From: Candidatus Sulfuritelmatomonas gaucii
Lineage (GTDB): Bacteria > Acidobacteriota > Terriglobia > Terriglobales > Acidobacteriaceae
Reading direction: 5' to 3'
Assembly: GCA_900290245.1 (NCBI GenBank)
Contig: OKRB01000089.1
Coordinates: 1-62,648 of the forward strand
DNA: 62,648 nucleotides
Positions 33,389 to 43,295 of this stretch are shown piece by piece; position 1 is the stretch's first letter, and every line of letters starts with the position of its first letter. The position numbers were made by a program, and so were the translations under genes. The notes beneath the pieces were generated by a model. It was not told the origin of the DNA and ran no database searches. It saw only the letters and a list, made by a program, of their open reading frames with translations.

Positions 33389-36300
33389 GTGAGTACGTCT
33401 TCGTTTTCCATCCTCTCCAATTCCGCCCCGCTCGATCATGAACGCTTCTCGGCTCATCGTGAGCTCGAATCCCTGCTGAAAAAATCCCTTCGCGGCGAAG
33501 TCCGCTTCGACCTCGGTTCGCGCGCCCTCTACGCTTCTGACTCCTCGAATTATCGCCAGCTTCCTATCGGGGTCGTCTTTCCCCGCGATGCCGCCGACGT
33601 TGAGGCCGCGCTGGCCGCCTGCCGCGCCACCGGAGCCGCCGTTCTTCCGCGAGGCGCGGGCACCAGCCTCGCCGGCCAGTGCATCAACGTAGCGGTAGTC
33701 TTTGACTACTCGCGTCACATGAACGCCCTCACCTCCATTGATCCCGGCGCGAAACTCGCCCACGTAGAGCCCGGTATCGTCCTTGACCGCCTCCGCGACG
33801 CTGCTGAAGTGCACCACCTCACCTACGCGCCCGATCCCGCTACCCACTCGCGCTGCACCCTGGGCGGCATCATCGGCAACAACAGTTGCGGTGTTCACGG
33901 GCTGCTCGGCGGCAAGGCGGTCGACAACACGGAATCCCTCGACATCGTTCTCTACGACGGCACGCGCCTCACCGTCGGAGCCACAACACCGGCGCAGCTT
34001 GAAGCGCTCATCCGCAACGGGGGACGCGTAGGCCAGATTTACTCCGGCCTCTCCCGCATCCGCGATCGATACGCAGCGCTGGTTCGGGAAAAATTTCCGC
34101 GCATCCCTCGCCGGGTTTCCGGCTACAACCTCGACGAGCTGCTTCCTGAGAGCAACTTCCATGTCGCGCGCGCGCTGGTCGGCTCTGAAGGCTCCTGCGT
34201 CAACATCGTTTCCGCCACACTGAACCTCGCCGCCAGTCCGCCCTTCCGCGTTCTCACTGTGCTCGGCTTCAGCGATCCCTACCTTGCCGCCGATGCCGTG
34301 CCGCTCGCGCTCGAGCACAAGCCCATCGGCCTGGAGGGATTCGATCACCTGCTTGTCGACTTCATGCGCCGCAAGGGCCTCGCGCTCCGCGAGCTAGATC
34401 AGCTCCCGCCGGGCGTCGGCTTCCTTCTCGTCGAAATGGGCGCCTGGACCGCGGAAGAAGCCCACGCCAAAGCCGAGTCCGTGGCGCGCGCCGCGCAGAG
34501 CTGGCCCTCGCCGCCGGTCGCGCACATTTGTACGCCGGAAGAAGCGAAATCCGTATGGCACGTGCGTGAATCCGCGCTCGGCGCCATGGTCTTTGTTCCC
34601 GGCGAGCCCGACCGATGGGAAGGGTGGGAAGACGCGGCCGTTCCGCCCGAGAAGCTCGGCAAATACCTGCGCGCCATTACGGCACTCATGCGCGAGTACG
34701 GCTACCGCAGCCCGCTATACGGGCACTACGGACAGGGCTGCGTCCACACGCGTATCAACTTCGATTTTCGCAGTGCCGAAGGCGTGCGCCGATATCGCGA
34801 ATTCATTGACCGCGCCGCTGATATTGTGCTCTCCTTCGGCGGCTCTCTCTCCGGCGAACACGGTGACGGCCAGTCCCGCGCTGCGTTGCTGCCGAAAATG
34901 TTCGGGCCCGAGCTCATCGAAGCCTTCCGTGAATTCAAGGCGCTCTGGGATCCGGATAATCGCATGAATCCCGGCAAGCTCTCCGACGCAGTACGTGTCT
35001 ACGACCCCACGGAGAATCTTCGCTACCATCCGCCTGCCGCCGATGGAACGGGCGCGCGACCCTCACTTGAAACACACTTTGTCTTCGCCGCAAACAACGG
35101 CTCACTCCAGCGTGCTACGGAGCGATGCGTCGGCGTGGGCTCGTGCCGCAACACGCAGGGCGGGGTCATGTGTCCCAGCTATCGCGCCACGGGCGAGGAG
35201 CAGCACTCTACCCGCGGCCGCGCGCACCTCCTCTGGGAGATGCTTGCCGGGGCCCTCCGCAAAGAGGGTTTCCAGAGCCGCGCAGTCTATGAAGCACTTG
35301 ATCTTTGTCTCAGTTGCAAAGCCTGCAAGTCGGAGTGCCCGGTGCAGGTCGACATGGCTGCGTACAAGTCCGAGTTCCTGGCCCAGCGTTACAAGGGCAA
35401 GCTGCACCCGCTTCAACACTACATTTTCGGTTTTGCAGATCGGCTCGCCCGCTGCGGCTCGCTCGCGCCGGCCCTCACCAATGCCGTGCTGACCGGGCCG
35501 CTCACCAGCCCGCTCGTCAAGCGCATCGCAGGAGTCGCACGCGAGCGTCAACTTCCCCGCCTGGCAACAAAGAGTTTCCAGGAATCAAGAAGCTCGCTGG
35601 ATGCAAACGCAAAACCCGTCCAAAACTCCGCCCCACCCCAGGTGGTCCAAAAGGCCGCAGCACCGCAGGTGCTCCTGTGGCCCGACACATGGAACAACTA
35701 CTACCATCCGCAAACCCTGTCCTCCGCGGAATCCGTTCTTACCCAGGCCGGCTTCCTGGTGGAAACTCCCAGGGGCCACATCTGTTGCGGTCGCCCGCTC
35801 TATGACTTCGGCCTGCTCGACGCTGCCCGGTCCTATCTCGCGCGCGTGCTTCGGCATATGGCTCCGCAAATTGATGCAGGAATGCCGTTCATTTTTCTTG
35901 AGCCAAGCTGCGCCAGCGTCTTCAAGGATGAACTTCTTGAACTCTTCCCCAACGACTCGCGCGCGAAGCGCCTCAGCCAGCAGGTCTGGCTCCTGGCTGA
36001 CTGGCTCGCCGCCAAGGCGCCGGACTTCGTCGCCGGTGGCCTCGCTGGTGCGCGTATCCTGATCCACGGCCACTGTCATCACAAGGCTGTCTTTGGCGGC
36101 CCGGCCAACGAGATCGCCATCCTGCGCAAAGCGGGCGCCAATGTTGATCTCATCGACGCCAGCTGTTGCGGCATGGCAGGACCCTTCGGCTTCGAAGCGG
36201 ACAAGTTTGAAGTGTCGCGCACGATTGCCAACCAGGATTTGCTTCCAGCCATCCAATCCTCTGATGCCTCTACCATCGTCGTCGCCGATGGCTTTAGTTG

Positions 36301-36409
36301 CCGCGAACAGATTGGCCAACTCGGGCATGTCAAGGCACTCCACTTCGCTGAAGTCCTGGCCCATACCTGCGGATGCGGTGGATGTTCGAGTGCCGTGGAT
36401 CACTCATGA
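33389..36409 (+). CDS. FAD-binding/4Fe-4S/CCG-domain dehydrogenase (YdiJ-like, D-2-hydroxyacid type)
   Basis: This 1006-aa fusion has an N-terminal FAD-binding PCMH domain (VLPRGAGTSLAGQCINVAVV), an FAD-oxidase C-domain (SLSGEHGDGQSRAALL), two 4Fe-4S Cys motifs (CVGVGSCRNTQGGVMCPSY and CLSCKACKSECPVQVD) and a C-terminal CCG domain (HGHCHHKAVFG, DASCCGMAGPFG). The order and length match E. coli YdiJ, a D-2-hydroxyglutarate dehydrogenase, and resemble fused GlcD-GlcF. The exact substrate is uncertain (D-lactate, glycolate or D-2-hydroxyglutarate). It is probably membrane-associated and passes electrons to the respiratory chain. The start is a GTG at 33389, rather than further upstream in the 44-bp repeat. 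Confidence 0.9.
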   Translation: MSTSSFSILSNSAPLDHERFSAHRELESLLKKSLRGEVRFDLGSRALYASDSSNYRQLPIGVVFPRDAADVEAALAACRATGAAVLPRGAGTSLAGQCINVAVVFDYSRHMNALTSIDPGAKLAHVEPGIVLDRLRDAAEVHHLTYAPDPATHSRCTLGGIIGNNSCGVHGLLGGKAVDNTESLDIVLYDGTRLTVGATTPAQLEALIRNGGRVGQIYSGLSRIRDRYAALVREKFPRIPRRVSGYNLDELLPESNFHVARALVGSEGSCVNIVSATLNLAASPPFRVLTVLGFSDPYLAADAVPLALEHKPIGLEGFDHLLVDFMRRKGLALRELDQLPPGVGFLLVEMGAWTAEEAHAKAESVARAAQSWPSPPVAHICTPEEAKSVWHVRESALGAMVFVPGEPDRWEGWEDAAVPPEKLGKYLRAITALMREYGYRSPLYGHYGQGCVHTRINFDFRSAEGVRRYREFIDRAADIVLSFGGSLSGEHGDGQSRAALLPKMFGPELIEAFREFKALWDPDNRMNPGKLSDAVRVYDPTENLRYHPPAADGTGARPSLETHFVFAANNGSLQRATERCVGVGSCRNTQGGVMCPSYRATGEEQHSTRGRAHLLWEMLAGALRKEGFQSRAVYEALDLCLSCKACKSECPVQVDMAAYKSEFLAQRYKGKLHPLQHYIFGFADRLARCGSLAPALTNAVLTGPLTSPLVKRIAGVARERQLPRLATKSFQESRSSLDANAKPVQNSAPPQVVQKAAAPQVLLWPDTWNNYYHPQTLSSAESVLTQAGFLVETPRGHICCGRPLYDFGLLDAARSYLARVLRHMAPQIDAGMPFIFLEPSCASVFKDELLELFPNDSRAKRLSQQVWLLADWLAAKAPDFVAGGLAGARILIHGHCHHKAVFGGPANEIAILRKAGANVDLIDASCCGMAGPFGFEADKFEVSRTIANQDLLPAIQSSDASTIVVADGFSCREQIGQLGHVKALHFAEVLAHTCGCGGCSSAVDHS

Positions 36410-36579
36410 GGGTGCCGAGTCACGGTGCAACTGCTTAGCGGCGAGTTGGTTCCTGCGCGGATACGTTCGGCATTGCATTGGGAAATCCTCGCCACGAGAG
36501 GGCGCCCCATTGCGCTACACTAAAGTGGCCCGATAGGCTCAGAGTATTGCAAATCCTGAGGAAAGGTGGAGGTTTTGAT

Positions 36580-37008
36580 ATGGCAGATGAAGGCAAAAAC
36601 TACGGACTAGCCTGGTTCCTGGCCGGATTAGGGGTTGGCGCCCTTGTAGGTATTCTTTATGCCCCCAAGAGCGGCAGAGAGACTCGCGAGGATCTCGCCA
36701 AAGGCGCGCGCGAAGGCACCGAATATCTGAAGGCTCGCGGGCGTGAAGCCGCGGAAAATGTCGGCGCGTTTGTGGACAAAAGCAAGGAACAGGTAAGTGC
36801 TTTTGTCGACAAGAGCAAGGACCAGGTCGGCGAATACGTCGATCGTGGCCGCGACGTCATTGATCGTGGACGCGCGCAATGGGAAGAGTTTGTGGAGCGG
36901 GGCAAGAATCTCGTCGCCGACCAGACCACCAAGGTTTCTGCAGCAGTCGACGCCGGCCGCCAGGCGTATCAGACTACCGCGAACGAGCCCGAAACGCACG
37001 AGTATTGA
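36580..37008 (+). CDS. YtxH domain protein with amphipathic repeats
   Basis: This 142-aa protein has one N-terminal helix (LAWFLAGLGVGALVGILYAP) ending in the YtxH signature KSGRETREDL. A long charged helix follows with repeated units GAFVDKSKEQV, SAFVDKSKDQV, GEYVDRGRDVI. Such LEA/apolipoprotein-like repeats form amphipathic helices. The function is unknown; related proteins are stress-induced. The start is backed by GGAAAGGTGGAGG. It is followed by the DUF948-like gene. Confidence 0.8.
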   Translation: MADEGKNYGLAWFLAGLGVGALVGILYAPKSGRETREDLAKGAREGTEYLKARGREAAENVGAFVDKSKEQVSAFVDKSKDQVGEYVDRGRDVIDRGRAQWEEFVERGKNLVADQTTKVSAAVDAGRQAYQTTANEPETHEY

Positions 37009-37355
37009 GGGCCGGCTGAAGTTGGCCTGCATCCGTTTCCGGCCCCATGCCTCTTCATTCACACCTCCGGCGCGCGGCGCGAGAACCGTCGCAACAGATT
37101 CCCGCGCCGGCTTCCAGCCTTGGTAATTCCAGAGTTACCTCGGCCCGAAGCCGTCACGCTTTAGTCCGGAAACCCCGGCCGTGGCTAGCCGCTGGGGCAC
37201 AAGCCGACGCGACCATCAGGGAGTCGCCGGCTTAGCAAGAACCCTGACAGCGCACAACCTCTCTGGAGTCGCCGTAATTGACGCTTCGTTCGTTTGAGAT
37301 GCGCGTCGTTTCGGTTTGACGCACGCCCATTGGGTTCCTGTGCGAGGTCTTTACG
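37009..37355. other. Intergenic region without recognised feature
   Basis: This 347-bp GC-rich gap between the YtxH and DUF948-like genes was checked for RNA motifs, small ORFs and tandem arrays. Several short GC-rich inverted repeats occur, but no riboswitch or sRNA family was recognised. Confidence 0.4.
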
Positions 37356-37883
37356 ATGCAACATATCGACAATCAGACCATTCAACTGATCCTGATCGCT
37401 GTAGTTGTCTTGGCCATGCTCTTTCAGTCGATCATTTTGATTGCCCTTTTCGCAACCATGCGCAAGGCGGCCCATGACGCCAGCGAGAAGATCGATAGAA
37501 TTCAGTCATCGGTCATTCCGCTGATAGACAACGCGCGCGCTCTCGTGGAACGCCTGACGCCGAAGATCGACAAGACCAGTGACGATCTGACCGCTCTTGC
37601 CCACTCGCTGCGGATTCAAACGGACGAACTGCAGACTGCGGCAAATGAAATCATCTCGCGCGTCCGCGTACAGGCCAGCCGCCTCGACGCCCTGATGTCC
37701 GATCTTCTTGACGGCGTGGATCGCGCCAGCAGTTTTATGGCTGACGCTGTGGCCAAGCCCATGCGTCAGGTCTCTGCCGTCATCGCTTCTGTCAAGGCTG
37801 CTGTGGAATCATTGCGCTCCGCGGAGCCTGGCCCCCGGTCACATCCGGGCAACTCGCCCGGCGATAGCGACCTGTTCGTTTAG
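37356..37883 (+). CDS. DUF948-like membrane-anchored coiled-coil protein
   Basis: This 175-aa protein has one N-terminal helix (LILIAVVVLAMLFQSIILIALF) and then a long helical region (SEKIDRIQSSVIPLIDNARALVERL, DLTALAHSLRIQTDEL) similar to DUF948/YtxG-type proteins. With the YtxH gene before it, this resembles the YtxG-YtxH pair in Bacillus. The C-terminus is Pro/Ser-rich. Function unknown, likely at the inner membrane. Confidence 0.7.
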   Translation: MQHIDNQTIQLILIAVVVLAMLFQSIILIALFATMRKAAHDASEKIDRIQSSVIPLIDNARALVERLTPKIDKTSDDLTALAHSLRIQTDELQTAANEIISRVRVQASRLDALMSDLLDGVDRASSFMADAVAKPMRQVSAVIASVKAAVESLRSAEPGPRSHPGNSPGDSDLFV

Positions 37884-37922
37884 CCCGACGCCTGCGTGCT
37901 CCATTGTCCATCACGGAAAGCC

Positions 37923-38540
37923 ATGCTCACTCTCGATCCTGCCCAAATCGCTTACAGCGATATCTATAAGCTGATGATCGGCATCATCGTGCCCCGCCCC
38001 ATCGCATTCGTCTCCACGCTGGACTCCTCAGGCATCAGGAACCTCGCGCCATTCAGCTACTTCACGGCGTGCAGCTCCAATCCGCCCATGGTGTGTTTCT
38101 CCACCACTGTCCGTTCAGGCCCGCGGCCTTACAAGGACACACTCGAAAACGTAAGGGCGACGGGCGAGTTTGTCTTGAATACTGTCACGGAAGAAATCGC
38201 CGAGCGCATGAATATCACCTCGGCTGATGTGCCGCCAGAGGTCGACGAATTTGCGCTTTCCGGGCTAACCCCCATCGCGAGTGATCTGGTGAAGCCGCCG
38301 CGCGTGGCTGAAAGCAAGGCGCAAATGGAGTGCCGTTTGCATCAGATCGTCGCAACCAGCGACAGGCCCGGCGGTGGCTTTCTCATCATTGGTGAGGTTC
38401 TGCGCTTCCATGTCCTCGAGTCGCTCCTTGATGGCTACAAGGTCGACCCAGAAATGCTGAAAGCGATCGGCCGCATGGGCGGGCCAACTTATGTTCGAAC
38501 CCACGACCGTTTTGAAATGCAGCGGCCCAAGTCAAAATAA
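37923..38540 (+). CDS. Flavin reductase family protein (FMN-binding split barrel)
   Basis: This 205-aa protein has the flavin reductase-like FMN-binding fold. MIGIIVPRPIAFVSTLDSSG is the diagnostic first strand pair, followed by LAPFSYFTACSSNPPMVCFS (FMN contacts), KDTLENVRATGEFVLN and GEVLRFHVLE. Relatives reduce free flavin with NAD(P)H or bind FMN in other roles. The ATG at 37923 follows GGAAAG and starts directly before the domain. It stands before the propeller gene on the same strand. Confidence 0.87.
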   Translation: MLTLDPAQIAYSDIYKLMIGIIVPRPIAFVSTLDSSGIRNLAPFSYFTACSSNPPMVCFSTTVRSGPRPYKDTLENVRATGEFVLNTVTEEIAERMNITSADVPPEVDEFALSGLTPIASDLVKPPRVAESKAQMECRLHQIVATSDRPGGGFLIIGEVLRFHVLESLLDGYKVDPEMLKAIGRMGGPTYVRTHDRFEMQRPKSK

Positions 38541-38634
38541 TTTCTTTGCAATGGAGCGCGGCCTTGGACCGTGAAAACGCCCGCCCAGTGTTGGTTCGCC
38601 CCGGAGCTGAAAGGCAAAAACAGGAGGTCAACCC

Positions 38635-39669
38635 ATGAGATCAAGCCTTTGTTCGCTACTCGCCGCCGTCGCATTTACCGTGGCAAGCTCCGCATTCGCA
38701 CAATCCACGCCAAATCCCGCTCTGCTTGTCCTTTCCAAGACCGATCGCACGCTAGCTATTGTCGATCCCGCGAGCCTGAATGCAGTCGCGCGCATTCCCG
38801 TTGGCAACGATCCTCACGAAGTTGTCGCATCTTCCGACGGCAAGACCGCCTATGTCTCAAACTACGGATTCGGCGCCTACCACACACTTGCAGTCGTCGA
38901 CCTGGTTGCGCGAGAGCCGCTGCCTGCCATTGATCTTGGCGCATTGCACGGGCCGCATGGCCTGGTCTTTCGCGATGGCAAGGTCTGGTTTACCGCCGAG
39001 GCAGCGCGTTCGATCGGGAGCTATGACCCATCCACCGGAAAAATCGATTGGGTCATGGGAATCGGCCAGAACCGCACCCACATGCTTTACGTTTTTCCCG
39101 GCGCGCAGCGAATTCTCACCACCAACGTGAACTCCGGCACGGTGACGATCCTCGAAAAGTACGACCTCAAGCCGGCAGAAACAATGCCTGGCGTACCCCG
39201 GGGAGGAATTCTTCCTCCCGGCGGCGACTGGTTGCTCACCGTCATCCCGGTCGGCTCGCGTGATGAAGGCTTCGACGTTTTGCCTGATGGCAAAGAGGCA
39301 TGGGTTGCCAACGCGGGCGATGGAACCATCTCCATCATCGACATCGCCTCGAAGCGCGTGACAGCAACTCTCGCTGCCAATGTGCCTGGCGCGAACCGCC
39401 TCAAGTTCACGCCCGATGGCAAGCTTGTCCTGGTGTCTGCCGGACCCAATGCCGTGATCTTCGATGCGGCTACGCGAAAGGAAATCAAGCGCCTGCCGAT
39501 CGGTCACGGTTCAGGAGGCATCCTGGTGCAGCCTGATGGCACGCGCGCCTTTGTCGCCTGCAGTCCAGACAACTACGTCGCCGTCATCGATCTCAAAACT
39601 CTCTCCGTGGTGGGTCACATCGATGCCGGTGGCAATCCCGATGGCATGGCCTGGGCGGTGCGCCAATAG
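38635..39669 (+). CDS. Secreted YVTN/YncE-type beta-propeller protein
   Basis: This 344-aa protein has a signal peptide (LLAAVAFTVASSAFAQ) and repeated propeller blades such as DRTLAIVDPASLNAVARIPVG, SSDGKTAYVSNYGFG, VLPDGKEAWVANAGDGTISI and QPDGTRAFVACSPDNYVAVIDL. This is the YVTN/YncE surface-propeller pattern. The function is unknown, probably periplasmic. The start has AGGAGG at good spacing. It converges with mnmA; the extended, frameshifted mnmA frame would run 55 bp into its 3' end. Confidence 0.85.
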   Translation: MRSSLCSLLAAVAFTVASSAFAQSTPNPALLVLSKTDRTLAIVDPASLNAVARIPVGNDPHEVVASSDGKTAYVSNYGFGAYHTLAVVDLVAREPLPAIDLGALHGPHGLVFRDGKVWFTAEAARSIGSYDPSTGKIDWVMGIGQNRTHMLYVFPGAQRILTTNVNSGTVTILEKYDLKPAETMPGVPRGGILPPGGDWLLTVIPVGSRDEGFDVLPDGKEAWVANAGDGTISIIDIASKRVTATLAANVPGANRLKFTPDGKLVLVSAGPNAVIFDAATRKEIKRLPIGHGSGGILVQPDGTRAFVACSPDNYVAVIDLKTLSVVGHIDAGGNPDGMAWAVRQ

Positions 39670-39721
39670 AGCACGGCAAAAACCGACGAACTTCGAAGCA
39701 GCTCCGGCACGGACGGATCAA

Positions 39722-40928
39722 TCAAAAAATCCATCCGCCGCCGATCACCTCGTCGCCATCGTAAAACACCGCCGCCTGGCCCGGCGTCACCGCGCGCTGC
39801 GGCTCGTCGAATGTCGCAACGGACTCGTCGGGCCCCGCCGGTTCCAGCGTGGCCCACGCCGGCTCGTGCCGGTGCCGGATCTTCGCCCTCGGGCCCCGCC
39901 GGTTCCAGCGTGGCCCACGCCGGCTCGTGCCGGTGCCGGATCTTCGCCCTCACTCGCATCGGCCCCGTCAATTCCGCGATGCTGATCCAGTTCAGCCGCC
40001 GGACGCGCAGGTTTTGTGTTGCCAGTTCCGCGTCTGTGCCCACCGTTACGCGATGGCTCACCGGATCGATCTTCAGCACATACAGCGGCGCTGGACCATG
40101 TGGGCGATCCACCGCGCCCAATCCCTTGCGCTGCCCCACAGTGAAATTGGAGATTCCCTCGTGCCGCCCGATCACCTCACCGCTTGACGCGACCAGTTCG
40201 CCCGCAGTCTCCGGCATGGGTTCGCCCTGCTCCTCAAGATATGCCGTCAAAAACTGCTTATAGTCGCCGCCGGAAATGAAGCAGATCTCCTGCGAGTCGG
40301 GCTTTTCCGCCAGCCTTAGTCCATGCTGCCGCGCCGCCTCGCGCACCTCCGGCTTCGTCATCCGCCCCAGCGGAAACAGCGTCCGCGAAAGCTGTTCCTG
40401 CGTCAGGCCGAATAGAAAATACGTCTGATCCTTCGCCAGATCTGCCGGCCGCTTCAGAATCCAGCGACCGCGCCCCTCATCGTATTCGTTCACAGCGTAG
40501 TGCCCGGTTGCGATTCGCTCCGCGCCAATGCTGCGCGCCGTCTTGAGCAGCTGGTCAAACTTCAAGTGGTTGTTGCAGAGCGAGCATGGAATGGGCGTCC
40601 GGCCAGCCAGGTACTCCTCCACAAATGGCCTCACAACATCGCGCTCGAACCGCTCCTCCTGATTCACCACGTAGTAGGGAATCCCCAGGTGCTCGGCCAC
40701 GTGCCGTGCATCGTACACATCGTCGAGCGAACAGCATCGCCCTGCCTTCGGCGCGTCCGGAATTCCATGCTTGCCCGCCAGCCGTGTCTGATCCCAAAGC
40801 TGCAGAGTGAGCCCGACAACATTCGCGCGCTCGCCGCCGGCTCCCTCGCCGCGCGCAAGGATCGCCGCCGCCGTCGAGGAGTCAACCCCTCCGGACATAG
40901 CTACGGCGATGGTCGTGTTCTCATTCAT
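39722..40928 (-). CDS. mnmA: tRNA-specific 2-thiouridylase MnmA, 3' end frameshifted by 61-bp duplication
   Basis: MnmA thiolates U34 of Lys/Glu/Gln tRNAs. The P-loop-like start [16 protein letters not shown], first catalytic Cys in [36 protein letters not shown] and the second Cys in [11 protein letters not shown] are intact. An exact 61-bp tandem repeat (39830-39951) shifts the frame. The open frame continues to 39615 (437 aa) with a nonsense tail. Removing one copy restores a normal C-terminus ([18 protein letters not shown], then [17 protein letters not shown]) ending at 39722, exactly 381 codons long. So the last ~45 residues of the C-terminal barrel are lost as written; the active-site domain is unaffected. 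A sequencing or assembly error must be excluded. Confidence 0.9.
39830..39951. repeat. Exact 61-bp tandem duplication inside mnmA
   Basis: 39830-39890 and 39891-39951 are identical 61-bp copies (each starting GGGCCCCGCCGG). 61 is not a multiple of 3, so the second copy shifts the mnmA reading frame. Confidence 0.97.
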
Positions 40929-40962
40929 GGGAAGAAACTCACTTGGTCCAACTGGGCATCCG

Positions 40963-42120
40963 CTAGCCGAGCGTCCCTGCCGCCACCGGCGAAAGCGCCC
41001 GCAAATGTTCCACCGCCTCCGGAACGACCTTCAAAACATGATCCACATCTTCATCCGTGGCTGTCTTCAGCAAACTGAATCGCAAGCTCGCTCGTGCCGC
41101 GTTCTTGTCGAGCCCCATCGCCATCAGCACGTGGCTTGGCTCTGTCGATCCCGAGTGGCATGCCGAGCCTCCGCTTACCGCAACGCCCTTCAGGTCCAGC
41201 GCAATTACCAGCGCTTCGCCCTCCACCTGCTCAAATCGAATATTCGTCGTATTCGCCGCGCGCGGTGTCCCTGCGCCATTCACGCCTGTCCCGGAAATCT
41301 GCAGGATCCCCGCTTCCAGCCGGTCGCGCAGCGCTGCCACGCAATCGATGGTCCCGTCCTCGAGACTTTCCATCGCCAGTTCGGTAGCCTTGCCCAGCCC
41401 AACGATCCCCGGCACATTCTCAGTGCCCGCGCGGCGCCGGCGCTCGTGGCTTCCGCCCACAATCAGCGATTCCACTGGAGTTCCCCGGCGCACATACATC
41501 GCGCCCACGCCCTTCGGCCCGTACATCTTGTGTGCGCTGATTGAGCACAAGTGGCAGCCGAACCTCTGCACGGAGAACGGAATCTTTCCCGCACCCTGCA
41601 CTGCATCGATATGGAAGGTTGCACCTGCCTCGGCGGCAACCTTCCCAATCTCCTCTACCGGTTGCAACACGCCGGTCTCGTTGTTTGCGAGCATCACGCT
41701 GATCAACCGCGTCTTCGGTGTGAGTGCTGCGCGGATCGACTCCGGATCGATCAGCCCGTTCTTCTCTGGCGCGACAAATGTCACTTCCACGCCGCGCTCT
41801 GCGACGCGATCGGCCGCGCGCAGCACCGCGGAATGCTCGATCGACGTCGTAATGAAGTGATCGCCTGTCCGAAGCAGCCCGAAGATCGCTGTATTGTCGC
41901 CCTCGGTTCCTCCGGAGTTGAAGACCACCTCCGCTTCGCGGCAATTGAAAAATCGCGCCAATATCTCACGTGCCTGGTCGACAGCCTTTCGTGCCTGCTG
42001 GCCCGCCAGATGGATGGATGACGCATTCCCAAACTCTTCCATCCAATACGGGCGCATCGCCTCCATCACCTCCGGCAGCAGAGGTGTTGTCGCGTTCGCA
42101 TCGCAATAGACCCGGCGCAT
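40963..42120 (-). CDS. Cysteine desulfurase (NifS/IscS type)
   Basis: This 385-aa PLP enzyme removes sulfur from cysteine for Fe-S clusters and thiolated tRNA. The PLP lysine is in CSISAHKMYGPKGVGAMYV, the catalytic-Cys loop is GGSACHSGSTEPSHVL, and the N-terminus YCDANATTPLLPEVMEAM is typical. It lies 34 bp upstream of mnmA on the same strand. This suggests it supplies sulfur for tRNA thiolation, as IscS does in E. coli. Start ATG at 42120 with GAGGGAG upstream. Confidence 0.93.
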   Translation of the reverse strand: MRRVYCDANATTPLLPEVMEAMRPYWMEEFGNASSIHLAGQQARKAVDQAREILARFFNCREAEVVFNSGGTEGDNTAIFGLLRTGDHFITTSIEHSAVLRAADRVAERGVEVTFVAPEKNGLIDPESIRAALTPKTRLISVMLANNETGVLQPVEEIGKVAAEAGATFHIDAVQGAGKIPFSVQRFGCHLCSISAHKMYGPKGVGAMYVRRGTPVESLIVGGSHERRRRAGTENVPGIVGLGKATELAMESLEDGTIDCVAALRDRLEAGILQISGTGVNGAGTPRAANTTNIRFEQVEGEALVIALDLKGVAVSGGSACHSGSTEPSHVLMAMGLDKNAARASLRFSLLKTATDEDVDHVLKVVPEAVEHLRALSPVAAGTLG

Positions 42121-42251
42121 CTTGAACCGCTCCCTCTATAAATTGTACGGGGAATCGCATGACAGCGCGAATCCTGCTCTTTGGCCACATCTGCTGCCGC
42201 GCCAATTAGAATGCGAGAAGCGCATTTTCCACACTCTTGGAGCCTCCCTGA

Positions 42252-43187
42252 ATGGACGAAACGCGATCGACAGCCGTAAACCTTCCTCTATCTCCACGCA
42301 TTCTGATCGTCGGTAACGCCGGCCAGCTTGGCCGCGAATTGGAAAGAATCTTTACCGGCGTCGGCCCCATCGTCGCCGTCGACCGCGAATCCGTCGACCT
42401 CGCCGATGCCGATCAAACCCGCGCCCTCGTCCGCCGCGCTGAGCCCGACCTCATTCTCAACGCCGCTGCCTACACTGCTGTCGATCGCGCCGAATCCGAG
42501 CCCGAGCTTGCTCACGCAATCAACGCCCATGCGCCCGGTGTCCTCGCTGAAGAAGCCCGCCAGCGCAACGCGCTCATTGTCCACTACTCCACTGACTACG
42601 TTTTCGATGGCAGCAAACTTGGGCCGTGGGTCGAGACAGACACGCCGAATCCGCTCAATGTCTACGGCGCAAGCAAGCTGGCCGGTGAGCAAGCGGTTGA
42701 GAAGGTCGGCGGTAAATTCCTTATCTTCCGCACCAGCTGGGTCTACGGCCCGCACGGCAACAACTTTCTGCTCACCATGCTGCGCCTTGGCCGCGAGCGC
42801 GACCGCCTTTCCATTGTGGACGACCAGGTCGGTGCGCCCACCACATCCATCGAGCTCGCCCGCGCCACGCACGCTCTCGTTACCGGCATTCTCGCCGGCA
42901 GCTTCGGCGCGCCGTCAGACTGGTGCGGACTCTACCACATGACCTCCGCCGGTTCCGTCTCGTGGTTTGGTTTCGCCCAGGCCATCTTCGCACGTGCCGC
43001 AGAGCTTCTCGGCGTAAATGCACCGCAACTTACGCCGATCTCCACCAGCGCCTATCCCACTCCAGCCGCGCGCCCTCGCAACTCCGTCCTTTCCAACGCC
43101 AAGCTGGCCGAGCGTTTTGATATGCAGCTCTCTCCGTGGCAAGCTGCGCTCGAAGAAACCCTCCAAATTCTCAAAGCCAGGAATTAG
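42252..43187 (+). CDS. rfbD: dTDP-4-dehydrorhamnose reductase
   Basis: This 311-aa short-chain dehydrogenase has the NAD(P)-binding loop ILIVGNAGQLGRELERI, the block DLILNAAAYTAVDRAESEP, STDYVFDG, and the catalytic YGASKLAGE (Tyr-x-x-x-Lys). This is the RmlD/RfbD pattern, the last step of dTDP-L-rhamnose synthesis. It stands alone here; rfbA, B and C are not in the window, so rhamnose synthesis is only inferred. Divergent from the cysteine desulfurase. Confidence 0.92.
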   Translation: MDETRSTAVNLPLSPRILIVGNAGQLGRELERIFTGVGPIVAVDRESVDLADADQTRALVRRAEPDLILNAAAYTAVDRAESEPELAHAINAHAPGVLAEEARQRNALIVHYSTDYVFDGSKLGPWVETDTPNPLNVYGASKLAGEQAVEKVGGKFLIFRTSWVYGPHGNNFLLTMLRLGRERDRLSIVDDQVGAPTTSIELARATHALVTGILAGSFGAPSDWCGLYHMTSAGSVSWFGFAQAIFARAAELLGVNAPQLTPISTSAYPTPAARPRNSVLSNAKLAERFDMQLSPWQAALEETLQILKARN

Positions 43188-43295
43188 ATTGTGCGATTCT
43201 GAGTATTTGGATCGGTCAACTTGTCGGACCCGCGACAAGCTGCCGCACCGACAGCGGCACTGGATCCGCGTATTCACTGAAATGTTCAAACAGAT

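Noticed and set aside
33305..34348. 347-aa minus-strand frame opposite the FAD dehydrogenase
   Set aside because: It covers the FAD-binding domain in antisense and has no protein-like pattern.
37009..37355. Cobalamin or other riboswitch
   Set aside because: GC-rich gap with several weak hairpins; the diagnostic B12-box words were not found, and the downstream gene is not a B12 gene.
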